This document shows positions 12,901 to 22,653 of a DNA stretch of 64,000 bases, one piece after another. Both the position numbers and the translations under genes were made by a program. Under the pieces are notes generated by a model that saw only the letters and a list, made by a program, of their open reading frames with translations, had not been told where the DNA came from and did not search any database. How positions within the stretch are numbered: position 1 is the first letter of the stretch; the number at the start of each line of letters is the position of its first letter. This stretch comes from Theristus sp. LFF4_11 (Eukaryota; Nematoda; Chromadorea; Monhysterida; Xyalidae): assembly GCA_030248135.1 (NCBI GenBank), contig JASANC010003532.1:124001-188000 (forward strand), written 5' to 3'.

Positions 12901-14721
12901 ATTTGTGCGGCAAGGACAAAACCGTGGACATTCTGCGCAACACCGAGGGCACCGACTGCACCACCGACAACACGGGCGGTACCATCCGCGTCCAGCGCAC
13001 AGTCTGTCCAACGCCCGCGAATTCGCAGTACGAACTGTGCAACGGATTTGATCGATCGATTCTCGGCAACGACTATTTCAAATATGTGAGCTTTCGTTCA
13101 AACGTTGTCAGCGAAGAATTATGAGCTTGAATGGCGAATGCAATCACAAATCACGCTCTGTGCAATCTGCTGTACAAATCAACTTTGCCAGAGCGGCCTA
13201 AAATTAACTGCAGGAAGGAGCGACGAACGCAAAGATCATTTTCTGGCTGCAAGCTTCGGACGAACAAGATCTTTTGCGGCGTTTCGAACAGCAAAAAAGC
13301 AATCCACTTCTCAGTGTCGGTTTGCTCAGTGGCTACAAAATATGGGCGGCTAAGGTTGGTCGGTTCTCCAGTTTTCGTTTACACCTTTTAAAGCAAAAAA
13401 AATAATCGTTGTTTCATCGGCTGGCAAAGCTTTCATTTCATTTCAGCAAGGCAAAAACGAATACAACCTGAACGCCCCTTCGGATTACGAGTACTTTGCT
13501 TATTTCAAAGAAGTCAACAGTAAGCCGCAGTTGGTTGCTTGTCAGGGTGCCATTGTGGACTACAGTCTCGGCGGGGAGAACGTCAAAAGCAGCAATTTGT
13601 TCTTCGACTGGTTCACTCAACTTGGCGGTGGCCGGAGTAGATTCAACGTCTGTGTTTCATTCTTCTTGTGGTTTTCGCAGATTATAGTCTTTTCACAATT
13701 TACCCGTAATGTCTTGCACATAAGGTCTCCTTATATAAATTTGAAAATCAAAAATTTCTGAAAAAGGTGGAATTTTGTGTGACAACCTTATAAGTAAAGG
13801 TCTTATAAAGGAGGTCTTATAAAGCGAAGATTAAGAATTCCGGGCCTTATAAACGAAGTGGGATTTTCACCAAGTCAAAATTTTGAATTTTTTGGTTTCC
13901 CGCCGTGTGACACTCCGCTCACTTTTGGGTGGGGGTCTTATAAGTGGGAGGAACCTTATATGCAAGACTTTACGGTACTTGCTGTTTACTTCAGATTTTC
14001 CGAGAGGAAAAATGCGCTGAATGGCGCCGACAGCAAGAACACGAGTACGAACAGAAACGAAAAGAAGCGAATGCCAATCAAGGTATGACCTATTTTTTTA
14101 AACGTGTCCCACTGAAATGACGTCATGTGCCGCCAAGCATGCGCTTGCCGTTCACTGTAAACCAGACTTTCCGTTTAGCCGATTTCTTCCCGTAAATAAA
14201 TGGTGAATGTCGAATCAGTCACACCAAACTGACATTTTAGTGCCTGTACTTTGACAAACGGGCGTTTTTAAAGCAAATGACGTCATTTTAATCCGGACAC
14301 GTTTGAATAAATCCACAATACACCACCAAGACAAACATTATTCATACCAGATTCACCCAAATGATTTGCGGCCACGGAGGCAGTGTTCATGAGGGCATTT
14401 GTAGCATACGGCTCATTGAAACGCAAACATTGGTCCGTTGACACCGTGTGACGCTGCCTTGCAGGTGGCAGTCAAGGTCAAGGCGGTCAAGGTCAAGGCG
14501 GTCAAGGCTGCAGTCTGCTGAATCGCTTCACTGGCGGTTGTGCGGGCGCATCAACCGGTGGAGGCGGTGGGGGCGGCGGCGACACCAATCCATTCGGTCG
14601 CTTCCTGGGTGGCCAAAGTGGCTCGTCGGGCGGCTCAACTGGCGGCACCTCGGGCGGAAGTTCAGGCGGCAACATATTCTCGGGACTGCTCGGCAGATTT
14701 ACTGGCAGGGGAGGCAAATAA
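9968..14721 (+). CDS. Large secreted Gly/Gln-rich protein with a Cys-containing core, family unknown
   Basis: Twelve phase-consistent exons: 9968-10095, 10216-10369, 10645-10754, 10993-11209, 11372-11484, 11621-11708, 11820-11967, 12123-12387, 12890-13085, 13447-13653 (or 13647), 13995-14082 and 14465-14721, giving about 655 residues. The ATG at 9968 opens a signal peptide (MHFTPAVVCCILAAFSMA). Residues about 40-230 are polar and rich in G, N, Q and R. The core (about 290-545) has paired cysteines such as YDCTDPGTCPGKGSCYYCDLCG. The tail holds GQGGQ repeats, an eight-glycine run and GGS repeats, ending GRFTGRGGK. The layout resembles an extracellular matrix or cuticle component, but I recognise no named domain. 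The exon 10 donor is the least certain. A family 1 MITE sits in intron 8. In intron 11 a family 2 MITE contributes to the donor site. Confidence 0.75.
12426..12710 (+). mobile_element. MITE family 1, copy B
   Basis: Diverged copy of the element at 1962-2232. It keeps GGCCGATTGAACATGGCAGC near the left end, AACTCCTAGTCTGCAACTG inside, and a degraded right end CGGCCATATTGA. It lies in the intron 12388-12889 of the Gly-rich secreted-protein gene. Confidence 0.75.
13701..13977 (+). mobile_element. CTTATAA-rich TIR element (MITE-like)
   Basis: 277-bp element with imperfect inverted ends (left TACCCGTAATGTCTTGCACA; right, inverted, TACCGTAAAGTCTTGCATAT). At least six CTTATAA-type words inside are arranged as subterminal repeats. 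TA is at both ends. It is inserted in intron 10 of the secreted-protein gene, ending 17 bp before the exon that starts at 13995. Confidence 0.75.
14084..14320 (-). mobile_element. MITE family 2, copy 2 (at a splice donor)
   Basis: Inverted copy of the family at 2648, flanked by TA at 14084-14085 and 14319-14320. Exon 11 of the host gene ends at 14082, so the donor reads G from host plus TATGACC, where TA is the duplicated target and TGACC is the element terminus. The element therefore starts at the second base of the intron. Confidence 0.88.
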
Positions 14722-15280
14722 ATGAACGAATGCGTCTGCTCGAAAAGGTTTCGTAAACCTTTTTCACTCGCACACTCGTGTTCTCAATTGTAATTGGCTT
14801 GGCGAGCGCGCCTGTTTTACACTTGTCCGCCGTCTTTGATTGTCTTACGGGCTGGCGTACACATGTAACTTTGTACGTGATCAACCAGTTATTTCTCATG
14901 TCTGTTCACTTTGCTGTAGTCTTCATATTTTTTTCTCATTTTCGTGTCTGTGTCGCACAAAAATAACTGTATTCCGGAAGAAAATAAAACCTGTCAATAC
15001 AGAGTTCATGAACGTGATCCGCGTCGCAACTGAAGTTCTGTTTGTCTATTATTAGCTGAAATAACTACATGGGAAATGAAAACTTCTGCTGTGCGAACGT
15101 TTTTACAATTTTTGCTCAAATATACATTGTAAACCAGCTGTCAGCACCGTGCAACGCGTTGGGGGCTGTCGTGGCCAATTATAATATGCGGTGGATTATC
15201 TTTCGAAGTTTGTTTGCACTTGTTGCAAAAAGAAGTTGTATCTCATGTTGCATGGAATTCTTTAACAGTGCAAATTGGAA
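14722..15280. other. 3' flank and intergenic
   Basis: Holds the 3' untranslated end of the secreted-protein gene; an AATAAA at about 14981-14986 is a plausible polyadenylation signal. No other gene was recognised before the long-TIR element begins at 15281. Confidence 0.5.
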
Positions 15281-16310
15281 TTATCTAAAAATGCGGGAGA
15301 CGCATATAAAAGAAGGAATATGGCCTTGTGTAAGCAGTGAAAGACTTGGCTCGACAACGCTTTTCAAGTCTCTGATGTGGTACACATGGATACAAGTACA
15401 TAAGAGTCATATTTTTGCGCCGTTTATTTATGATTTCGGTTGCACGTGGCAACCCTCGTACTTTGTATTGTAGACAAATGACCTTTCACATTTGCGGATT
15501 TCGGGCATTTAGCGACCACTAAAACTACTAAAATAACAATCAGACTTTCGCTGACACTGGTTTGTCCAGGACAAATTGTATCGCAGAAGCATTGCGGAAC
15601 GCAAGGTCTCCTGTGGCAAAGGCAATGACTCACGGGACAGACGGCTTATCCTGCCACACTAGTTGAAGGTGACACCGGTCAAAAAGGTGAAAATCAACGG
15701 AAGACAACTCCTTTTTGTCACTGATGCTGGTGTGTACACAGCGGTGCGTACGTTAATAACAACGAAAAAGCTACATGCAACAATGTTTTGCAATCTCTGA
15801 TTTTTCTGTTTTTGCACAGAATTTACAGAATTTCGCACATGGCGTGATTTTAGATTAAATCGAAGAGGACAATTAAAAAATAACTTCAAAGTTTTACGCT
15901 TTTCAGCAAAACGAAAACGAAAACGAAAACTTTCGGATTCGCTGCCCTCCGGGGATATAGCGACCGCACGCCACCGAAACCGAAATCGGGCTAAGACCAC
16001 TGGTGCCCCCAGGACAGAGCGGGGCTTAGAGGCTGTCCCCCTTACGTGCCGAGGGTATTGGTTCCACGGGATGGTGAGCCGTCCATTCCCCAATCCCACC
16101 GGAGTTTGGTACCTTCGGGTTTCCGGAATCGGTGGGGGGCGTGCTTCAAAAAAACAAACAAACAAACGCGGCGCAAAAATATGACCCTTATGTACTTGTA
16201 TCCATGTGTACCACATCAGAGACTTGAAAAGCGTTGTCGAGCCAAATCTTTCACTGCTTACACAAGGCCATATTCCTTCTTTTATATGCGTCTCCCGCAT
16301 TTTTAGATAA
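15281..16310 (+). mobile_element. Long-TIR DNA element with nearly identical 142-bp arms
   Basis: Arms 15281-15422 and 16169-16310 are inverted copies over about 142 bp; I count about two differences. The interior (about 750 bp) lacks a convincing transposase. It includes a GAAAAC pentamer run near 15910 and a GC-rich block around 15930-16140 unlike its surroundings. A long open frame across it on the minus strand looks compositional. The near-identity of the arms suggests a recent insertion or recent arm homogenisation. It is non-autonomous as far as I can see. Confidence 0.8.
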
Positions 16311-16379
16311 TATTCTGACTTTTACATAAGCCCCGAAGGTCGGACCAAAATCACAATTCGTTGGTCACACATTCTTCTA

Positions 16380-17745
16380 AACCCCGGACAACTCAGGTTT
16401 TTCATTTCTCGTTTTTTAGGCCGATTTCTCCTATGCCATTTCTACGGCCGATTCCATAAAATCGTCACGATTCAGTACCTAGAATCGCTCACAAAAGAAA
16501 AACTGACCCAAAAGCCGTGATCGGCGTAATGAATTACCATGGAAAACACCGTTTTCTTGTTTTTCATTTCTGGACCGGTTTCGCTAAATTCCACGGCCGA
16601 TTCGCCATAAATCGTCACGATTCAGTATCTAGAGTTGCCCATACAAGAAAACTAACCCAAAATCCGTGATCAGCACATTGAATTACCCTGGAAAAACCGT
16701 TTTCTCGTTTTTCATTTCTGGACCGATTTCGCCAATTTCCGCGGCCGATTCGCCCGAAATCGTCACGATTCAGTATCTAGAGTTGCTCACGTAAAAAAAC
16801 TAACCCAAAATTTGTGATCAGCGGATTGAATTACCCTGGAAAACACCCTTTTCTTGTATTTCGTTCCTGGACCAATTTCGCCAACTTCCACGGCCGATTC
16901 GCCCGAAATCGTCACGATTCAGTTTCTAAAGTTGCTCACATAAAAAAATAACCCAAAATCCGTGATCAGTGCATTGAATTACCCTGGAAAACAGCCTGTT
17001 CTTGTTTTTCGTTTCTGGACCGATTTCGCCAAATTCCACGGCCGATTCGCCCGAAATCGTCACGATTCAGCGTCTAGAGTTGCTCACGTAAGAAAACTAA
17101 CCCAAATTCGTGTTCAGCGCATTGAATTACCCTGGAAAACACCCTTTTCTTGTTTTTGGTTCCTGGACCTATTTCGCCAATTTCCACGGCCGATTCGCCC
17201 GAAATCGTCACGATTCAGCATCTAGAGTTGCTCACGTAAGAAAACTAATCCAAAATTCGTGATCAGCGCATTGAATTGCCCTGGAAAACACCCTTTTCTT
17301 GTTTTTCGTTCCTGGACCGATTTCGCCAATTTCCACGGCCGATTCGCCCGAAATCGTCACGATTCAGCATCTAGAGCTGCTCACGTAAGAAAACTAACCC
17401 AAAATTCGTTATCAGCGCATTGAATTACCCTGGAAAACACCCTTTTCTTGTTTTTCGTTCCTGGACCGATTTCGCCAATTTCCACGGCCGATTCGCCCGA
17501 AATCGTCACGATTCAGCATCTAGAGTTGCTCACATAAGAAAACTAACCCAAAATTCGTGATCAGCGCATTGAATTACGCTGGAAAACAACCTTTTCTTGT
17601 TTTTCGTTCGTGGACCGATTTCGCCGATTTCCACGGCCGATTCGCCCGATATCGTCACGATTCAGCATCTAGAGTTGCTCACGTAAGAAAAATAACCCAA
17701 AATTTGTGATCAACGCATTGAATTCCTACGGACTAAACATTTCTC
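16380..17745. repeat. Satellite array 1, unit about 148-149 bp, about nine copies
   Basis: The word TGGACCGATTTCGCC and close variants recur at 16571, 16719, 16868, 17016, 17164, 17313, 17462 and 17611, i.e. every 148-149 bp, with GAAATCGTCACGATTCAGCAT at a fixed offset. Units in the right half are more alike than those at the left edge. It has no coding potential. Confidence 0.92.
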
Positions 17746-18300
17746 CTATTTTTCGTAGCTCAGACAAAATTTGTAAGAGTGAAAAAATGATACCCAGTCA
17801 AAATGCTACGAATTTTCAAAAAATGCACAATTTTGACCCAAAAAATGCCCGGGCAAAAAATAAACTAAGTTTTTAGAATCTACGGATGAATTTACCTGAG
17901 GAAACATTTTTGTTCAACTGTGAAAGTGTCCCAGCTAAAAATTGAAAGGGCGAACACTTAAAACCCGGTGAAAAACCTGCGAACTTTCAAAAAAGCCCAA
18001 TTTTTACCCCAAAAAGGGGTCTGGGCAAAAAATTAACTCTTTTTTCCAAATCTACGGATGAAATTACCTTAGGAAACATTTTTGTTCAACTGTGAAAGTG
18101 TCCCAGCTAAAAATTGAAAGGGCGAACACTTGAAACCCGGTGAAAACGCTGCGAACTTTTAAAAATGCCCAAATTTTTACCCAAAAAAATGGTCGGGGCA
18201 AAAAATTAACCCATTTTTCCAAATCTGCAGATGAAATTACCCCAGGAAACATTCTTGCTAGACTGTGAACGTGTCACAGGTAAAAACTGAAAGCGCGAAC
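17746..18300. repeat. Satellite array 2, unit about 172 bp, about three copies
   Basis: Follows array 1 directly. GAAACATTTTTGTTCAACTG and variants recur at 17901, 18073 and 18246 (spacing 172-173 bp), each followed by GTGTCCCAGCTAAAAATTGA. The sequence is unrelated by eye to array 1. Confidence 0.85.
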
Positions 18301-18740
18301 ACATGTTGATGACATACCAGAAAAAAAAAGAGATAGAAAAATAAGTAACATCAATTTCAGAATAGGTTTTTTGTGTCTACAGCGTATGAAAAGTAGTCGG
18401 ATAAAAATTTTTTCGCGGCTCCAAACACAACTTTGGGTGTTTGTTTCGTGTGCACAGAAACAGGTTTGTGGCTTATTAATAGGTTCGCGCAGGACGCTGA
18501 TGAAATTTGAAAAACGCGCGCGAGAGGATAACGGCTCATATAATGCGTGATGCGCTGTCCGCTCGCTGACGCTCGCTCGCGCATCCGCATGATAATGAAT
18601 CAACACATGTAACACAATATGTTTGTACAGTTTGATCGGTTCAACCTTTCACAGAAAACAGAAGTATTTCGCAAAAAAAAGAAAGAAACTGGTTCAGAAT
18701 TGCAAGAAAACGTACATATCGTCGTGTTTTTGGCGTACTG

Positions 18741-19011
18741 TACGGTATGGCCGATTGAACATGGCAGCTTTTTCAGGGTGCAAGGAGCGCGCAAAATTTG
18801 AATAAAAAAAGACGTTCGGAAACCCAATAGCATGTCAAATTTGAAGTGTTCCTTCAATTGGTGATTCGTGTTATTCTGTTCATTGTTTGTCTATTGTACA
18901 CACGTTTGGCAAATTATCTAGGCATTTTTGAGAAAGGCAACTCCTAGTCTACGACTGATCTTGCCTTGATTGAGAAGACTAGGACTGCCTTATTTATTCG
19001 GCCATACTGTA
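18741..19011 (+). mobile_element. MITE family 1, copy C
   Basis: A 271-bp copy with TACGGTATGGCCGATTGAAC at the left end and CGGCCATACTGTA at the right end. It is about as well preserved as copy A. It lies upstream of the IR-type receptor gene, either intergenic or in an unrecognised 5' intron. Confidence 0.85.
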
Positions 19012-19313
19012 TGTCATTTTTTAATATTTCGAATGCAGTCAGCGATAAAGTTTTGTAAAAAAATAAAAAAATTGCAGCAATTAGCGGCTTTAACCATTTT
19101 TAACGTTTTTTTTATAAATGCCATCGACTTATGAATTTTTTCTTCTTTTTCGACAAACCTGTAGCGTCATTCTGTCAGCTCAAAAGTGACAACAAAAATG
19201 ACATGGTTCTTTATGCCACGAACACGACGATGTAGCCACAAATGGGCACTGCAGAAAGTATGGCGTTTTGATCGGCGCGGTGAAAAAAACTTCCGATTGG
19301 GACTTCTTCGCAA

Positions 19314-21916
19314 ATGACGATTGTTAGCAACATTTCGTCAGATGTGCTGAAAGTGGCGGTCAAAATTGACCCACCGTTGGTGTTTCCATGCGCTTTGAAG
19401 TCGCGACTGAGTCGTTCGACGATATGTCCGTATCCAGGGTTGATGGCCGAAACTGTTGCTTTCTTGCTCACTGCCATGAACAAGCCGTTTGCACTGACGG
19501 TTTACAGTCAGTTTGACAACCATGAGACGGATGTCCAAATGGTCGACGCCGTCATCAAGGGTACGTCGTCATTTCAAACTTTTGGCGTTACTTCAATGGA
19601 AACTCTTATAGAAACAAAAATGCAAGACAAAACTAAAGCGCAGCTATTCGTAGGCTCTTCCCAGGCCAATATAATAAAGAATGAATTGTTCAAACGCCAA
19701 ATTAGTTGTAGAAACCATGATAACAGTAAGACACCCGCAGAAACTACCTTCAGGTGTGGAACCAGGGGCCGGAGTGGAAGAGAGTGAGTTTTACTTCCTG
19801 ACGTGTTACTAGGAGTTTGCCAGGGCAGGCTAATTCTAGGCTGTTTTTCGGTTTTGCTCCAGCAGTGCAACCGAACAAAACTCTGTTAAGCGGCTCTATC
19901 AGAACAATCCTAATTTCTGTGGTTTCTCCGGTATAGTAAAACCACCACTTTCTTGCTATGTTTTTGAAGCAGTGAGTCTGACACGTGATTCAAGCACGCA
20001 ACCGTCTGATGCGCGGTTGCTGATTGTCTCGTGTATACCCGGTTTGAGAACAACTATTGTGCATTTATTCAAACGTGTCCGGACTAAAATGACGTCATTT
20101 GCTTTAAAAACGTCCGTTTGTCAAAGTACAGGCACTAAAATGTCAGTTTTGTGTGACTGATTCGACATTCACCATTTGTTTACGAGAAGAAATCGGCTAA
20201 ATGGAGTCGGCTAAGCGGCACATGACGTCATTTCAGTGGGACACGTTTAAAAAAAATAGGTCATACCGTATTGTTTATTGTCGCTGAATGCCGCATGTGT
20301 CAGGCGACGCTGTGACGCTGACGCAAAGCTGGGCGGTGACGCCGGATCGCATTGTGCGGCAGCTGCCATTCACGAGCGCCATACAGCCACGGCGCTGGTG
20401 TGCGCTCGCTGCATCGGCCACCTCGGAGGACGCCGACGACGATCATTGGCACTCGGTTGGTGTGCGGAAGGCAACGATGCGCTGCTGCGTTGCAAAACGT
20501 TCACGTCGTTCAATCTTATTCAACAGAAGATGAACACAAAACGCATCATGGTTGCGACGCAATCGCATCATAGTGCCATTCGTTGGGCACTGAGCAGTTT
20601 TATCTCTCAATTGAAAACCACACCGACGAGAATTGTATACAACAAACCAGCGGAATATTTTCCATTGATTTTTGTTCAATTTTGAAGGCATTTGAGTTCT
20701 TGCACGTGTACAACTGGTCGACGTGGTGGAAGATCTTAGCGACGCTGTTGGCATTGTTCCTGTACGAAAGAGTCGGCTGTTCACTCATCAATCGCATCGT
20801 CGGCGGAAAACCGGCAAACTTCGACCGTCGAATCGTACAAAGTCACGCCAGCCTTCTGCTTGGTCTACTGCTGATATACGTTTTAAATCTATATCAAAAT
20901 GGCCTACTGGCCAAGATTGTCTTGTCGCATCCGAAAGTTTACCAGTATTACGACTTGCCAACATTGACGGCTGCGGTTCACCGCGGTGACGTTACCGTGG
21001 TCACGTGGCAGAATTCCAGTTTTCTCGCCTTCTTGGACGAGCCAGAAATCGAGCAGACAAACGAGGCGCTCCATCACCTGAAACTAGCGTTCGACCGAAA
21101 TCCAGTGCGCTTCCTCGGCGACTACATGGAGTGGCCTGAAGCGTTGCAAGTTGGAACGGGCAGCCGTTGAATTGCACAAGTGCCCAAGTTTTCGATGCGC
21201 CAAAGTGGCCTCCTGCCAGTGCTGGTCTCAAATTAGCGCGACCAGTCGTCTAATGCCTCAAAGTTTTCAAGTGTTTCGCGTTTTCACGTAAACACGTGCA
21301 CATGTTGTTTAGATCAGAAAGTCAAAAAACGGACAATCCAACTGTCAACTCGCCATCGAGAACACCATCAACAATGCAAAATTGCACACACAGGCTGTTG
21401 TGGCTGAGCGCGTGGTGGTGATCGTCAGTGATCTGGTTTGCCGGTGGTATCACGCAGTCACTTGCGGCACCCGTTTCTTCGAAGTGCATTTCAATCTGCC
21501 GTCGTCATTCGCCGGTGCGCATCTGTTGGTGCACCGAACGCTCACAGAACCCTTCAATCAAACCATCCACGCGCACGGCAGCGAGCTGGCGGTCAGCAAC
21601 CGTTTTTTTTTGTTTCGCCTGGTTTGTTCTCGTACCATTCATATTTGTCATAGGGTCAGAGAAAGTTACTGCACTGCACTGTCAGGGGTTTCAATCGCGC
21701 TATCTGTCTGCGATGGACCGAATTCAGACGCCGAAATGTCCAGATCGATACTCGCACGAGAAGCAAGTGGTGCAACCGCTGCGTCTTGGTCAATTCCTCG
21801 GCCTCTTTATAATCTACAGTTCTGTTTTGGTGGTCGCCAACGGAATGTTCATGATGGAATACAACAAACGCAGGTGTACTGCACGAGTACAAAACACTGT
21901 GAACACAGATAGGTAG
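19314..21916 (+). CDS. Variant ionotropic glutamate receptor (IR-type)
   Basis: Five phase-consistent exons: (19314)-19560, 20304-20455, 20688-21149, 21313-21591 and 21686-21916, about 456 residues. Exon 1 gives ligand-binding half S1 (LKVAVKIDPPLVF ... MVDAVIKG). Exon 2 continues with GDAVTLTQSWAVTPDRI, the counterpart of the iGluR segment before the first membrane helix. Exon 3 has helix M1 (WWKILATLLALFLY), a short linker, helix M3 (ASLLLGLLLIYVLNLYQNG) and the start of S2. Exon 4 completes S2, and exon 5 carries M4 (LGQFLGLFIIYSSVLVVANG). IRs are protostome chemosensory or neuronal cation channels. No signal peptide or amino-terminal domain is seen, so a 5' exon before 19314 may be missing; an acceptor-like site lies just inside the exon. 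The M1-M3 loop is very short, so channel function is uncertain. A family 2 MITE lies in intron 1. Confidence 0.78.
20055..20265 (+). mobile_element. MITE family 2, copy 3 (internally deleted)
   Basis: Starts TATTGTGCATTTATTCAAAC and ends AATAGGTCATA. It is shorter (211 bp) because the segment after the AAATCGGCTAAA block is deleted. It lies in intron 1 of the IR-type receptor gene and ends 38 bp before the exon at 20304. Confidence 0.85.
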
Positions 21917-22653
21917 TTTTCTATTGCTGGTTGCGGTATTGTGATCAATGCAAAATTTCAGAGCAAGAAAAATGTTTGATTCACAAAGAAAAAAGCGTCC
22001 GAACAAGCTTGACTCTCTGGTAAACCAAAAACGGAAAAATAAAAAATAAGGACAGTAAAATGTGCAACAAAGCACGAGAGTAAAAATGCAACAATGCAAC
22101 ATTTTTCCAGTGTTGTCAATCAGTTGATCAATTCAATCGCTATTGAAACCCAGAACCAAAATTCTTCATAATTTTTGACGACTTTGAAAATCTGCATGAA
22201 TCAGCCTTTGTGCTGATTTGCAAGTCATCAAGACATCACAAGACAGCATTTTGATTAATTGATTTTGATATTTTCGGGTAACGCAGTTATGCTTATGAGT
22301 TATGACCAGTCAAACAACGGACTGCTCGAAATACTCAGTCATCGCTTTATTGTTGCTGCGGATTGACAGCGCCAAGGTCCGTTTTATAAACGCTTAGCAG
22401 TTTTCAAAAACAACGACGGCGACGACGACAACTGGAAACGGTATTCGCTGACTGCTTCATGACTGCCCCTTGAGCTTTCATAAAATTGTCCCCTGCGCTT
22501 CACACTAGTTTGTAGTTTCGCCCAAAAACTGATGGCACAGTGTAACTGTAGCTACATAACAAATTAGACATTGTACACTGTATGTTGCTTACTGGCGCGA
22601 ACACAATAGAATTTCAGGAACATGAAAAACGACTGTACAGAGTTAGAAATAAA
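21917..22653. other. Intergenic between convergent genes
   Basis: The 3' flanks of the IR-type receptor (+) and the acetylcholine receptor (-). An AATAAA-like word on the plus strand near 22038 could serve the receptor. No gene was recognised. Confidence 0.5.

Noticed and set aside
9968..14721. Thaumatin-like or PR-5 protein
   Set aside because: A first impression from Gly and Cys content. The thaumatin signature and its 16-cysteine spacing are absent.
15659..16300. A 213-codon minus-strand reading frame as a gene
   Set aside because: It spans the TIR of a DNA element and compositional runs (RFRFRF) and matches no family.
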